Part shown: piece after piece, positions 16,700 through 24,648 of the stretch | Position numbering within the stretch: the stretch's first letter is position 1 | How the letters are laid out: the number at the start of each line of letters is the position of its first letter | Assembly: GCA_022709695.1 (NCBI GenBank) | Contig: JAKLII010000003.1 | Location: forward strand, 330,124-394,123 | Length of the DNA stretch: 64,000 nucleotides | Origin: Bacteroidota bacterium | GTDB lineage: Bacteria > Bacteroidota > Bacteroidia > Bacteroidales > SKPS01 | Direction of reading: 5' to 3' | Notes under the pieces: model-generated | Told to the model about the DNA's origin: nothing | Seen by the model: only the letters and a program-made list of their open reading frames with translations | Database searches by the model: none | Made by a program: the position numbers and the translations under genes

Positions 16700-19168
16700 A
16701 TGAAGAAGTTTCTTTTTACAACCTGCCTGATAGCAGGTTTCTCTTTTTTAGCCGGTGCCCAGCCTGTGAACCAGGCATCCGGGAGTGTGAGTGGTAAAGT
16801 ACTGGACCACAGGACCCAGCTGCCGGTTGAATATGCCAACGTGGTGCTGTACCAGGTATCTGATTCGGGCCTGGTGAATGGCAGCGTTACCAACAACGAA
16901 GGGGTATTCTACCTGAACCAGGTCCCTTTTGGCGATTACAGGCTCAGGGTGAGTTTCATCGGATACAAAGACCTTTGGATCGATACCGTTTTCATCAACC
17001 CGCGCAGCCGCAACCTGCAGTTTGAACGGATCTTGCTGCAGGAATCAGCCTCGGTGCTGGGAAAGGTGGAGGTGACGGCAAAACAGGGGGTGATGGAGAT
17101 GCATATCGACAAAAGGGTGTTCAATGTCGACCAGAGTATCGTAAGCCAGGGACAGACGGCCACCGAGGTGCTCGAAACGGTCCCTTCGGTGGAGGTGGAC
17201 ATGGATGGCAACGTAAGTCTGAGGGGGAGCGGCAACGTCACCATCCTGATCGACGGAAGGCCATCGGCCATGCTGAGCGGCGACATTGCCACTGCCCTGA
17301 AACAGATCCCGGCGAATATCGTTGAAAGCATTGAGATTATCACCAATCCCTCGGCCAAATACGACCCGGAAGGGATGTCGGGGATTGTAAACATCAAGCT
17401 TAAGAAAGACCGCAGGGGCGGCATCAACGGTGTGGTGTCGGCAGGATATGGCACCTGGGGCAAATACAATGGCTCCCTGAACCTGAACTACCGGACGCAG
17501 AAATTCAATGTGTTTGGCAGTTACAGCCTCAACCGGGGCAGCATGTACCATTTCGGAACTACCAACACGGTGAACAGCCAAAACCCCGACTCTCTGTTCT
17601 ATACCGATCAGGAGCTGAATATGGTGGGACAAAGAAGGTCGCAGATGGTCCGTGTCGGGGCTGACTGGTTCATCAACAAAAAGAACACTCTGTCGGGCAC
17701 TTTTTCAACGAACCTCAGCAAACACACCGACGACGATACCGTTTTCACGGTGTTCAGGGATGTAAACCGGCTGATTTCAGACCGGAGTAACCGGATATCG
17801 GGCAGCACCGAAGATGAGACCGGATATTCGGCTGGCCTCACCTGGCAGCGCCAGTTCGGGCGTCAGGGGCAGGAGCTTCTGGTGGATGCAAACCTATCGG
17901 TGCGGGATGAAACGGAGGAAACATCATATACAGATGAAATTCTCTATGCCGGTTATTCCGATGTTTCATTTTACGACTACAGCAACAGGCGCACTTTTGA
18001 TGTGAACCGGGTGGCCTCCCTGCAGGCCGACTACACCCATCCGATCAACTCCCGGTCGAAGATTGAGGCCGGGGCCAGGATCGGCTACCGGATGCTCGAC
18101 GACGACCAGTACACCAACAATTTCGATACAGCCACCGGATTGTGGATCCCGGATACCAACCGGACCTATCAGTACATATTCTCTGAAATGATCCCCGCCC
18201 TCTATGCCACCTGGTCGGGCAGCCTCAGCAAGCTCAGCTACAAGGCAGGCCTCAGGTTGGAACACACCCTCATTCACGGGGACCTCCCTGAAGATGCAGA
18301 GGATTTCAGCCGGAATTACCCCTCCCTTTTCCCCAGCATCCATCTGTCGTATAAACAGGATAAGAGTACGGAATACCTCATCAGCTACTCACGCAGGATC
18401 TCACGCCCCCGGTCGGGAATGCTCAATCCGTTCACCGATTACTCCGATCCCATGAATATCCGTACCGGAAACCCCTATCTCGATCCCGAATTCACCCATT
18501 CGATAGAAGTAGGGTATTCAAGGTTTTTCAAAAAATTCAGCATCATCAGCAGCATTTTCTACCGGCAGTCGAACGATCAGATTGAGCGGTTCAAGGAGAT
18601 TGACTCCACCGGGGTTACCATCATGACCTTCAGGAACCTCAGCAGCGGCATCTCCTACGGATATGAGTTCATCGGCACCTACCACCCGGCGAAATGGTGG
18701 AGTATCAACGGCAACTTCAACCTCAACCAGCGCATCATCAATGCCGACAAAATCCAGGAGGGGTTGCGCAACAGCGGGCTGATGTGGTCGGTGAAACTGA
18801 TGTCGACCATGAACCTCTCCACCGGAACCTCCATTCAGATTACCGGAAACTATACTTCTCCGAGAATCCTTACGCTTGGCACCTCTGCCCCACGCTATGT
18901 GGTCGATCTCGGGGTCCGGCAGTCGGTGCTGAAGAACCGCGGCACCCTGAGCCTGCGGGTAAGCGACGTATTCTATACCTCGAACTGGATCCAGAGTCTG
19001 GAAGGCGCAGGTTTCAGCCAGGAGATTGAGCGTTATTTCGACTCGAGGGTCGCCTTCCTTACCTTCACCTGGCAATTTGGGAAACAGCAGAAAGAAAACG
19101 GAAATAAAAAGCGGAACGTCCGCGAGCAGGGCGACGAAGGTGAAGGGGGCGGGGAAATGATGTTCTGA
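16700..19168 (+). CDS. Outer-membrane beta-barrel protein, TonB-receptor-like
   Basis: An 822-residue protein from the ATG at 16700, chosen because it starts a clear signal peptide (MKKFLFTTCLIAGFSFLAGA). After this come a carboxypeptidase-regulatory-like domain (about residues 28-115, GKVLDHRTQLPVEYANVVLY), a TonB-receptor plug-like region (about 130-240, with VLIDGRPSAML-type sequence read as ILIDGRPSAML) and a large beta-barrel of the OMP_b-brl_3 type. Related proteins are common in Bacteroidota without a SusD partner, as here, so the substrate is unknown. The C-terminus ends in a charged, glycine-rich tail (GDEGEGGGEMMF) after the last barrel strand, which is unusual. It is transcribed alone. 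Confidence 0.88.
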   Translation: MKKFLFTTCLIAGFSFLAGAQPVNQASGSVSGKVLDHRTQLPVEYANVVLYQVSDSGLVNGSVTNNEGVFYLNQVPFGDYRLRVSFIGYKDLWIDTVFINPRSRNLQFERILLQESASVLGKVEVTAKQGVMEMHIDKRVFNVDQSIVSQGQTATEVLETVPSVEVDMDGNVSLRGSGNVTILIDGRPSAMLSGDIATALKQIPANIVESIEIITNPSAKYDPEGMSGIVNIKLKKDRRGGINGVVSAGYGTWGKYNGSLNLNYRTQKFNVFGSYSLNRGSMYHFGTTNTVNSQNPDSLFYTDQELNMVGQRRSQMVRVGADWFINKKNTLSGTFSTNLSKHTDDDTVFTVFRDVNRLISDRSNRISGSTEDETGYSAGLTWQRQFGRQGQELLVDANLSVRDETEETSYTDEILYAGYSDVSFYDYSNRRTFDVNRVASLQADYTHPINSRSKIEAGARIGYRMLDDDQYTNNFDTATGLWIPDTNRTYQYIFSEMIPALYATWSGSLSKLSYKAGLRLEHTLIHGDLPEDAEDFSRNYPSLFPSIHLSYKQDKSTEYLISYSRRISRPRSGMLNPFTDYSDPMNIRTGNPYLDPEFTHSIEVGYSRFFKKFSIISSIFYRQSNDQIERFKEIDSTGVTIMTFRNLSSGISYGYEFIGTYHPAKWWSINGNFNLNQRIINADKIQEGLRNSGLMWSVKLMSTMNLSTGTSIQITGNYTSPRILTLGTSAPRYVVDLGVRQSVLKNRGTLSLRVSDVFYTSNWIQSLEGAGFSQEIERYFDSRVAFLTFTWQFGKQQKENGNKKRNVREQGDEGEGGGEMMF

Positions 19169-19232
19169 CGCTTTTGTAAAATCCCCCTGAATATTCACAA
19201 AGGCCGGGGATCACTATTACGAAGGCGAGGTC

Positions 19233-19835
19233 TCAGCTGCCTGATGCCAGGTACATCTCATCAGGCCTGAGGACATGGAGGATTGGCCCCAGAAAATATT
19301 CGAGGGCAATCACTTTTTTCAGCACCGGATCACTGAACTGCTGCTCATCCACAGACTTGATGAACTCCCTGGCCAGCACCTCAGGGGAAACGGAGTGCTG
19401 CGGCATGATCTCCCGGAACCGGTGCATCATCCAGTCGTTGGGGTAGGAGAGTTCAAGCACGCAATGCGTAATCTCTTCACGGTACATCATTTCAGCGAAA
19501 TTGAGTTGTTCCATCCGGGTAAGAAGAGACTCCAGTTCGTTCACGCGAAATTTCCAGGTACTGTCCATCCCTTTCCCTTCCAGCAGGAAACCCAGCCAGT
19601 TTTTATAACCCTTAAGCAGCTCCTTATCGCTGCGGCAGAATCTGTTGTCAATCAGAAAGACCCCAAAAGCCTCCGTCAACTGGTCCAGCGTTTCATTGTA
19701 ATCGTTTCCGATGCAGCTGTCGAGCTGCTGGTCCCTGGCCACCAGGTCTTTGTGGCTTTGGTTACGGCACCCTGTGCCTGCCTGCAGCAACAGCAGCAGA
19801 ACGACCGGAAAAAGAACGGTACTGAATTTACGCAT
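19233..19835 (-). CDS. Predicted lipoprotein downstream of response regulator
   Basis: A 200-residue protein with a lipoprotein signal (MRKFSTVLFPVVLLLLLQ, lipobox AGTGC). The mature part is mainly helical, with no recognised domain. Its start overlaps the end of the response regulator gene by 8 bp, so it belongs to the same operon and is probably translationally coupled. It could be an envelope sensor accessory or a target of the two-component system; this is inferred from position only. Confidence 0.75.
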   Translation of the reverse strand: MRKFSTVLFPVVLLLLLQAGTGCRNQSHKDLVARDQQLDSCIGNDYNETLDQLTEAFGVFLIDNRFCRSDKELLKGYKNWLGFLLEGKGMDSTWKFRVNELESLLTRMEQLNFAEMMYREEITHCVLELSYPNDWMMHRFREIMPQHSVSPEVLAREFIKSVDEQQFSDPVLKKVIALEYFLGPILHVLRPDEMYLASGS

Positions 19836-20532
19836 GGGGGGGACATTTGAGTTTGAATCCTATGCCGTGTATATTTTCGATGGTAACCGAAGGGTCTTCA
19901 CGCAGGTATTTCCTGAGTCGGGACACGAACACATCCAGGCTCCTGCTGATGAAAAAATCGCTGTTTTTCCAGACGGCATCCAGGATATCCTCCCTCTCAA
20001 GCACCTGATTGGGGTGGCGGGCAAAAAAGGCCAGCAGTTCAGCCTCCCTGAGGGTGAGCGATTGCTCTTTCTTCTGGATTTTAAGGAGCTGGTTGGGCAG
20101 ATCAAGCGAGTATTTTCCCAGGGTAAACACCTGAGGCAGTTCCTGTGGGGTGGCTTTTTTGGGCCTGTTCAGGAAAATGTTGATTTTGAGCTGCAGCTCT
20201 TCGATCGAAAAAGGTTTGGTAAGGTAATCATCCGCCCCGATCTTCAGTCCGTGGATCCGGTCTTCCTTCATCGAGCGTGCCGTAAGGAAGATAATGGGAA
20301 TGTGGGTATTTATCTTTCTGATCTTCCGGGCCAGGTCAAAGCCGTCTGAGCCGGGCAGCATCACATCCAGGATGCACAGATCGAAAGTATCACGGTGAAA
20401 AGCCTTCCAGCCCTCCAGCCCGTCGGAGCACCAGGTGATCGAAAATCCGAACATCTCCAGGTTGTCGCGGGTCACAAAACTCAGGGCTTCATCATCCTCC
20501 ACATACAGTATTCTGGGTCTCTTTTCGTTCAT
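19828..20532 (-). CDS. OmpR/PhoB-type response regulator, RprY-like
   Basis: A 234-residue response regulator. The receiver domain (residues 1-120) has the acidic pair at 13-14, the phosphoacceptor Asp56 in LDVMLP and Lys in TKPF. The C-terminal winged-helix DNA-binding domain (about 135-230) ends in RLRKYLREDPSVTIENIHG. The sequence and partner kinase resemble the RprX/RprY pair of Bacteroides. The gene is 30 bp downstream of the kinase gene and overlaps the lipoprotein gene after it. A second pair with the same architecture lies at 53190-55220. Confidence 0.92.
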   Translation of the reverse strand: MNEKRPRILYVEDDEALSFVTRDNLEMFGFSITWCSDGLEGWKAFHRDTFDLCILDVMLPGSDGFDLARKIRKINTHIPIIFLTARSMKEDRIHGLKIGADDYLTKPFSIEELQLKINIFLNRPKKATPQELPQVFTLGKYSLDLPNQLLKIQKKEQSLTLREAELLAFFARHPNQVLEREDILDAVWKNSDFFISRSLDVFVSRLRKYLREDPSVTIENIHGIGFKLKCPPHA

Positions 20533-20562
20533 CAGGATAGGATAAGGTTTATTGCAGGATTG

Positions 20563-21861
20563 CTACAGGGTTTGTGATGCAGGGCTTATGAGGCTGCCGG
20601 ACGGAATCTTGATGGTAAATTCCGAACCTGAGCCGGGCTGGCTTTTCAGCAGGATTTTCCAGCCATGGACCCTCACCACATGATACACATAGTGAAGCCC
20701 GAGGCCAAATCCTTTTACGTTGTATATATCTCCGGCAGGGACCCTGAAAAACCGGTCGAAGATCCTTTTCTGGTACCTTTTTTCGATGCCGATGCCCTGG
20801 TCGGCCACTGCCAGGTAAACCGTTTTACCCTCCTTCCGGAGCGTAAGGGTGATATGTGGAGCCCCCCGGCTGTATTTCATGGCGTTATCGATCAGATTGA
20901 CAAGAATATTGGTGAGGTGCACGGGGTCTGCCATCACCTGTGGGATACCGGTTCCCAACTCTACCTTAAGAGCGCCGTTTTGTTCCCTGATCCGGGTCTC
21001 GAAGGTCTCAGCCACGGTTTTCAGCAGCTCCACCAAATCCACAGGTTCCTTTTCCAGCACCGGCTTTTTCCTTTCAGTGCCTGCTGCCTGCAGCACCTTA
21101 TCCACCTGTTCGCGAAGGCGCTGGTTTTGCTCGGCGATGATCCGGGCATAGTTGTGAATACGTGTTACATCGGTGCCCGAGGGTTCTTTCTGGATGACCT
21201 CAGCACTGATAGCAATGGTGGATATCGGAGTGCGAAACTCATGGGTCATGTTGTTGACGAAATCCCGCTGGATCTCCGATAGGCGTTTCTGCCGGAACAC
21301 CAGCCAGAGCGACCAGCCAAAAAAGGCAACAGCCGATAACATAATGAACGACGAGATGAACCATTCGTTCATATTGCTGATCAGGTAATTACGTTTGCCG
21401 GGGAAGTGAATCCCGAAATAGTAGGTGCAGGTGGGGCATTTGGCAAACACATGGCCGGTGGCAATGGTATCTGCCGGGTCACCCGTGTTTACGTACCTCC
21501 CGTACACCATCTCGTTGGCGTGGCAATCGTATATGGCATATTCATAGTCCAGTTTCAGGTTCCTGCGGTCAAATTCCCTTCGGAGCAGCAGCTCCAGGAT
21601 GTCCTTGTCCAGCACATCGTTCACCTCAACAATAAAATAATTTGATGATACCTGATTTACCGGGGCTTTCACCTGCAATACCGATTTGTTGAAATCGGCA
21701 ATTTTGGATGCCACATCAAACAGGGCGACACTCATCGTCTGGTTAAACTGGTGATCTCCTGTGTCGTAGGCTTTCTTTACCCAGTATACCTGAAAGAAAA
21801 GGATCCCTGATAAGGTAATGATCCCAAAGATGATTAATAGTCTGATGCCGTGGCTTTTCAT
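20563..21861 (-). CDS. Sensor histidine kinase, RprX-like
   Basis: A 432-residue membrane kinase. One transmembrane helix is at residues ~7-27 and a second at ~165-190, enclosing a periplasmic sensor region with several cysteines (FAKCPTCTYYFG). The dimerisation/phosphoacceptor box MTHEFRTPIS lies near residue 207. The HATPase domain follows with N (NLIDNAMKYS), G1 (VADQGIGIEKRY) and G2 (GFGLGLHYV) boxes. It phosphorylates the regulator encoded just downstream. The CxxC in the sensor region suggests redox or metal sensing, but this is only an inference. Confidence 0.92.
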   Translation of the reverse strand: MKSHGIRLLIIFGIITLSGILFFQVYWVKKAYDTGDHQFNQTMSVALFDVASKIADFNKSVLQVKAPVNQVSSNYFIVEVNDVLDKDILELLLRREFDRRNLKLDYEYAIYDCHANEMVYGRYVNTGDPADTIATGHVFAKCPTCTYYFGIHFPGKRNYLISNMNEWFISSFIMLSAVAFFGWSLWLVFRQKRLSEIQRDFVNNMTHEFRTPISTIAISAEVIQKEPSGTDVTRIHNYARIIAEQNQRLREQVDKVLQAAGTERKKPVLEKEPVDLVELLKTVAETFETRIREQNGALKVELGTGIPQVMADPVHLTNILVNLIDNAMKYSRGAPHITLTLRKEGKTVYLAVADQGIGIEKRYQKRIFDRFFRVPAGDIYNVKGFGLGLHYVYHVVRVHGWKILLKSQPGSGSEFTIKIPSGSLISPASQTL

Positions 21862-21952
21862 AAATCAGTCCGGAATAACTGCGTAAATTGTGGTGTAAAG
21901 GTAGTAATTCCTGAGCACCTGCCGGCGGACCGGTATGCTGATCAGATCAATG

Positions 21953-21971
21953 TTTTACATTTTGTTTACAA
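21953..21971 (-). promoter_or_regulatory. Possible response-regulator direct repeat
   Basis: Two TGTAAA half-sites on the minus strand, 11 bp apart, lie about 90 bp upstream of the kinase ATG. An 11-bp period is typical for OmpR/PhoB-family binding sites. Weak support with only two copies. Confidence 0.3.
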
Positions 21972-22011
21972 CTTTTTAGGGGTGATTAACAGGATCCCGA
22001 CCCTGGAAGGC

Positions 22012-22019
22012 TACCTTTA
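22012..22019 (+). promoter_or_regulatory. Possible -7 element of DUF1573 gene
   Basis: TACCTTTA differs from TAnnTTTG at the last base, 60 nt before the ATG. Confidence 0.35.
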
Positions 22020-22078
22020 CCCCGCAACAGGCAACCTTTTTGCAGCCTGGATTGTTATGGATCAAACACCATTTGGAT

Positions 22079-22480
22079 ATGAAGCAGAAATTCTTTCAGA
22101 TCAACCGTGTTCCGATGCTCCTGGCAGCGTTGTTTTTCCTTATTGCAGGTTTCGTGCAGGCTCCCCGCAATTCTGACGACGGGTTGATAAAATGGCAGAA
22201 AGTAACCCACGATTTTGGGACCATCCAGCACAATAAGCCGGTGATGGCTGAATTCAGGTTTACCAATATCAGCAAGGATCCGGTTGTGATTACCAGGGTT
22301 GTGGCCTCCTGCGGATGCACGGTGCCAAAGTATGATGAACTTCCGATCCTCCCCGGAAAGGAAGGGGTGATCAGGACCAGCTTCGATGCCGAGACCAGAG
22401 GGGTGTTTCACAAGAAGATCACCGTGCTGATGGACGTGGGAACCTATGAGATCTTCATCAAGGGGGTTGTTGCCGATTAA
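22079..22480 (+). CDS. DUF1573 domain protein
   Basis: A 133-residue exported protein from the ATG at 22079, which gives a proper signal peptide (MKQKFFQINRVPMLLAALF); the longer frame from 22040 does not. The DUF1573 domain contains HDFGTIQHNKPVMAEFRFTN and VVASCGCTVPKY, with the family's conserved paired cysteines in SCGCT. DUF1573 proteins are abundant in Bacteroidota and have an immunoglobulin-like fold related to ASPM/SPD-2/Hydin domains; the function is unknown. It is a single-gene unit with its own terminator. Confidence 0.9.
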   Translation: MKQKFFQINRVPMLLAALFFLIAGFVQAPRNSDDGLIKWQKVTHDFGTIQHNKPVMAEFRFTNISKDPVVITRVVASCGCTVPKYDELPILPGKEGVIRTSFDAETRGVFHKKITVLMDVGTYEIFIKGVVAD

Positions 22481-22489
22481 CCCCTCCGG

Positions 22490-22509
22490 GCCCGAAAGGG
22501 CTTTTTTTT
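22490..22509 (+). terminator. Intrinsic terminator after the DUF1573 gene
   Basis: Stem GCCC/GGGC with a GAAA tetraloop, followed by eight T. Confidence 0.85.
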
Positions 22510-22545
22510 CACAGTTCCATCACCCCAAGTCAAGGTAAAGTGGCG

Positions 22546-22553
22546 TATCTTTG
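22546..22553 (+). promoter_or_regulatory. -7 element of the mlaE operon
   Basis: TATCTTTG is a full match to TAnnTTTG, 21 nt before the permease ATG and just after the previous terminator. Confidence 0.65.
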
Positions 22554-22573
22554 CAGTCAGGCAAGCCCGTCAC

Positions 22574-23323
22574 ATGTATCCGATACACTTTTTCTTTCAT
22601 CTCGGCCGTTACCTGATGCTCATGCGGAAAACCTTCGTCCGTAGCGAAAAACGGGCGATTTTCTGGCAACAGGTGAGGGATGAATTCATGCATCTGGGGA
22701 TCGGCTCACTCTGGATTGTGCTCATCATTTCGGTGTTTATGGGTGCGGTGGTTGCCATCCAGATCTCCTTTAACATGGGCAATCCATTGCTTCCGAGATA
22801 TACGGTAGGCTATATTACAGCCCAGAGCATCATCCTGGAATTCAGCCCAACCATTATGGCCCTGATCCTGGCAGGTAAGGTAGGAAGCAGGATTGCTTCT
22901 GAGATCGGAACCATGCGTGTTACCGAACAGATTGATGCACTGGATATTATGGGAATCAATTCGGCCAACTTCCTCATCCTTCCGAAGATTGTGGCTGCCT
23001 TGTTTGCCAACCCCATGCTGATTGTAATTTCCATGTTTCTGGGGGTATTCGGAGGCTGGGGCGCTGTAGCTGCCACAGGACTGTACAGTTCCGGTGATTA
23101 TATCTTTGGGATCCAGTCGTTTTTCGAAACCATACAGGTTATCTATGCCCTTACCAAAACGGTGGTATTTGGTTTTCTCATAACCTCCATTTCCGGGTAC
23201 CACGGATACTACACCTCCGGAGGTGCCCTTGAGGTGGGACGTGCCAGCACCAGGGCCGTGGTGGCAAGCTGCATTATGATCATCTGCTTCAACCTGATAC
23301 TTACACAACTTTTCCTCGGATGA
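22574..23323 (+). CDS. mlaE: MlaE-family ABC transporter permease
   Basis: A 249-residue inner-membrane permease of the MlaE/YrbE family, which moves phospholipid between the inner membrane and a periplasmic MCE-domain partner. It has five or six predicted hydrophobic segments and the family signature around ALILAGKVGSRIASEIGTM (about residues 95-115). It overlaps the ATPase gene by 4 bp. No MlaD/MCE protein gene is in the window, so the MCE subunit must be elsewhere. Confidence 0.92.
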   Translation: MYPIHFFFHLGRYLMLMRKTFVRSEKRAIFWQQVRDEFMHLGIGSLWIVLIISVFMGAVVAIQISFNMGNPLLPRYTVGYITAQSIILEFSPTIMALILAGKVGSRIASEIGTMRVTEQIDALDIMGINSANFLILPKIVAALFANPMLIVISMFLGVFGGWGAVAATGLYSSGDYIFGIQSFFETIQVIYALTKTVVFGFLITSISGYHGYYTSGGALEVGRASTRAVVASCIMIICFNLILTQLFLG

Positions 23324-24108
23324 TCAGGGCGGTAAACATATCAAAGCGTTTCGACGGTCACCAGGTACTGGATGGTATAAGCATTCAGTTTGAACCCGGT
23401 CTCACCAACCTGATCATCGGAGAGAGCGGCTCAGGAAAAACCGTGCTGATGAAATGCATCGTCGGGCTGTTTAAAGTGGACTCAGGTACCGTGTATTACG
23501 ATAACAGGGATTTCACTGCCATGAAGCACCATGAGATGAAGTTGCTGCGGAAGGAGATCGGGATGCTTTTTCAGGGAGCTGCGCTGTTTGATTCCATGAC
23601 CGTGCTGGACAATGTGATGTTCCCGCTGAAGATGCTTACCAACCTCACGTATAAGCAAAGGGTAAAAAGGGCTATTGAATGCCTCGACAGGGTGAATCTG
23701 CATGGGAGCAACCGGTTGCTTCCTGCCGAGATCAGCGGGGGTATGAAGAAACGGGTGGCCATTGCCCGTGCCATCGCCATCAATCCCAGGTACCTCTTCT
23801 GCGACGAGCCCAACTCGGGCCTGGACCCCAGAACGGCTACCCTGATCGATAACCTGATTGCCGAAATCACAAAAGAGTATGGCATGACCACCATCGTGAA
23901 TACCCACGATATGAACTCGGTGATCGGCATAGGGGATAAGATCAGTTTTATCCACGAGGGCAAACTCTGGTGGGATGGCGACCGCCATTCAGTGCTGGAA
24001 GCTTCCAACCCCGAGATCCGCAAATTCCTCTATACCAATCAGATCCTGAAACATTTCCGTCCCGAACCACCGGAAAATCCCGATTCACCACCTATGTATT
24101 CCGTATGA
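23320..24108 (+). CDS. mlaF: MlaF-family ABC transporter ATPase
   Basis: A 262-residue ATPase of the Mla phospholipid transporter. Walker A is GESGSGKTV (about residues 33-41), the signature is ISGGMKKRVAIARA (about 138-151) and Walker B ends in LFCDEP (about 160-165). The SGGM version of the signature is typical of the MlaF group. It is translationally coupled to mlaE upstream and to the CvpA-family gene downstream (4-bp overlaps on both sides). Confidence 0.92.
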   Translation: MIRAVNISKRFDGHQVLDGISIQFEPGLTNLIIGESGSGKTVLMKCIVGLFKVDSGTVYYDNRDFTAMKHHEMKLLRKEIGMLFQGAALFDSMTVLDNVMFPLKMLTNLTYKQRVKRAIECLDRVNLHGSNRLLPAEISGGMKKRVAIARAIAINPRYLFCDEPNSGLDPRTATLIDNLIAEITKEYGMTTIVNTHDMNSVIGIGDKISFIHEGKLWWDGDRHSVLEASNPEIRKFLYTNQILKHFRPEPPENPDSPPMYSV

Positions 24109-24629
24109 ATTTTCTTGATATTTTATTTGTCATTCCCCTGCTCTGGTTTGCCTGGAAAGGATTTTCCAAAGGGCTTATTGTCGAAATCGCAAGTCTGGCT
24201 GCACTGATTGCAGGCATTTACCTCGCCATGAACTTCTCGTGGTATGTGGGAGGCTATCTCGGGAACCTCTTCGATGGAAATCCGAAGTACATCACCCTTG
24301 CCGCCTTTGCCATTACCTTCCTGGGGGTGGTAATCCTGGTGCAGCTTGTGGGGCGCCTGGTAAGCAGGAGCGTGGAGAAGATGGCGATGGGTTTTCTGAA
24401 CAAGCTGGGAGGCGCAGCCTTTAGTGTACTGAAGGTAGCCTTCATTCTCAGCATCCTGATCAATTACTATGGCATGATCGACACCCGTCAGAAGCTCATC
24501 CCGCCGAAGATGCGGGAAGAATCGCTGTTGTACAAACCGCTGGAAAAGGTATCTCCGCTGATTGCCCCCAGGCTGAAGGCCATTGGCAGCGAAATTCAGG
24601 AATCCCGGGAGAAGGAAACACAGATCTGA
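24105..24629 (+). CDS. CvpA-family membrane protein
   Basis: A 174-residue protein from the ATG at 24105, which overlaps the mlaF stop (ATGA); the long upstream extension of this frame lies inside mlaF. It has four predicted transmembrane helices typical of CvpA/colicin V production proteins, beginning MNFLDILFVIPLLWFAWKG, with GLIVEIASLAALIAGIYLA and a conserved RLVSRSVEK loop. CvpA proteins influence envelope integrity and, in enterobacteria, colicin V export; the direct activity is unknown. Coupling to mlaEF suggests an envelope role. Confidence 0.85.
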   Translation: MNFLDILFVIPLLWFAWKGFSKGLIVEIASLAALIAGIYLAMNFSWYVGGYLGNLFDGNPKYITLAAFAITFLGVVILVQLVGRLVSRSVEKMAMGFLNKLGGAAFSVLKVAFILSILINYYGMIDTRQKLIPPKMREESLLYKPLEKVSPLIAPRLKAIGSEIQESREKETQI

Positions 24630-24648
24630 GGCAGAACAGGATCCCGCT

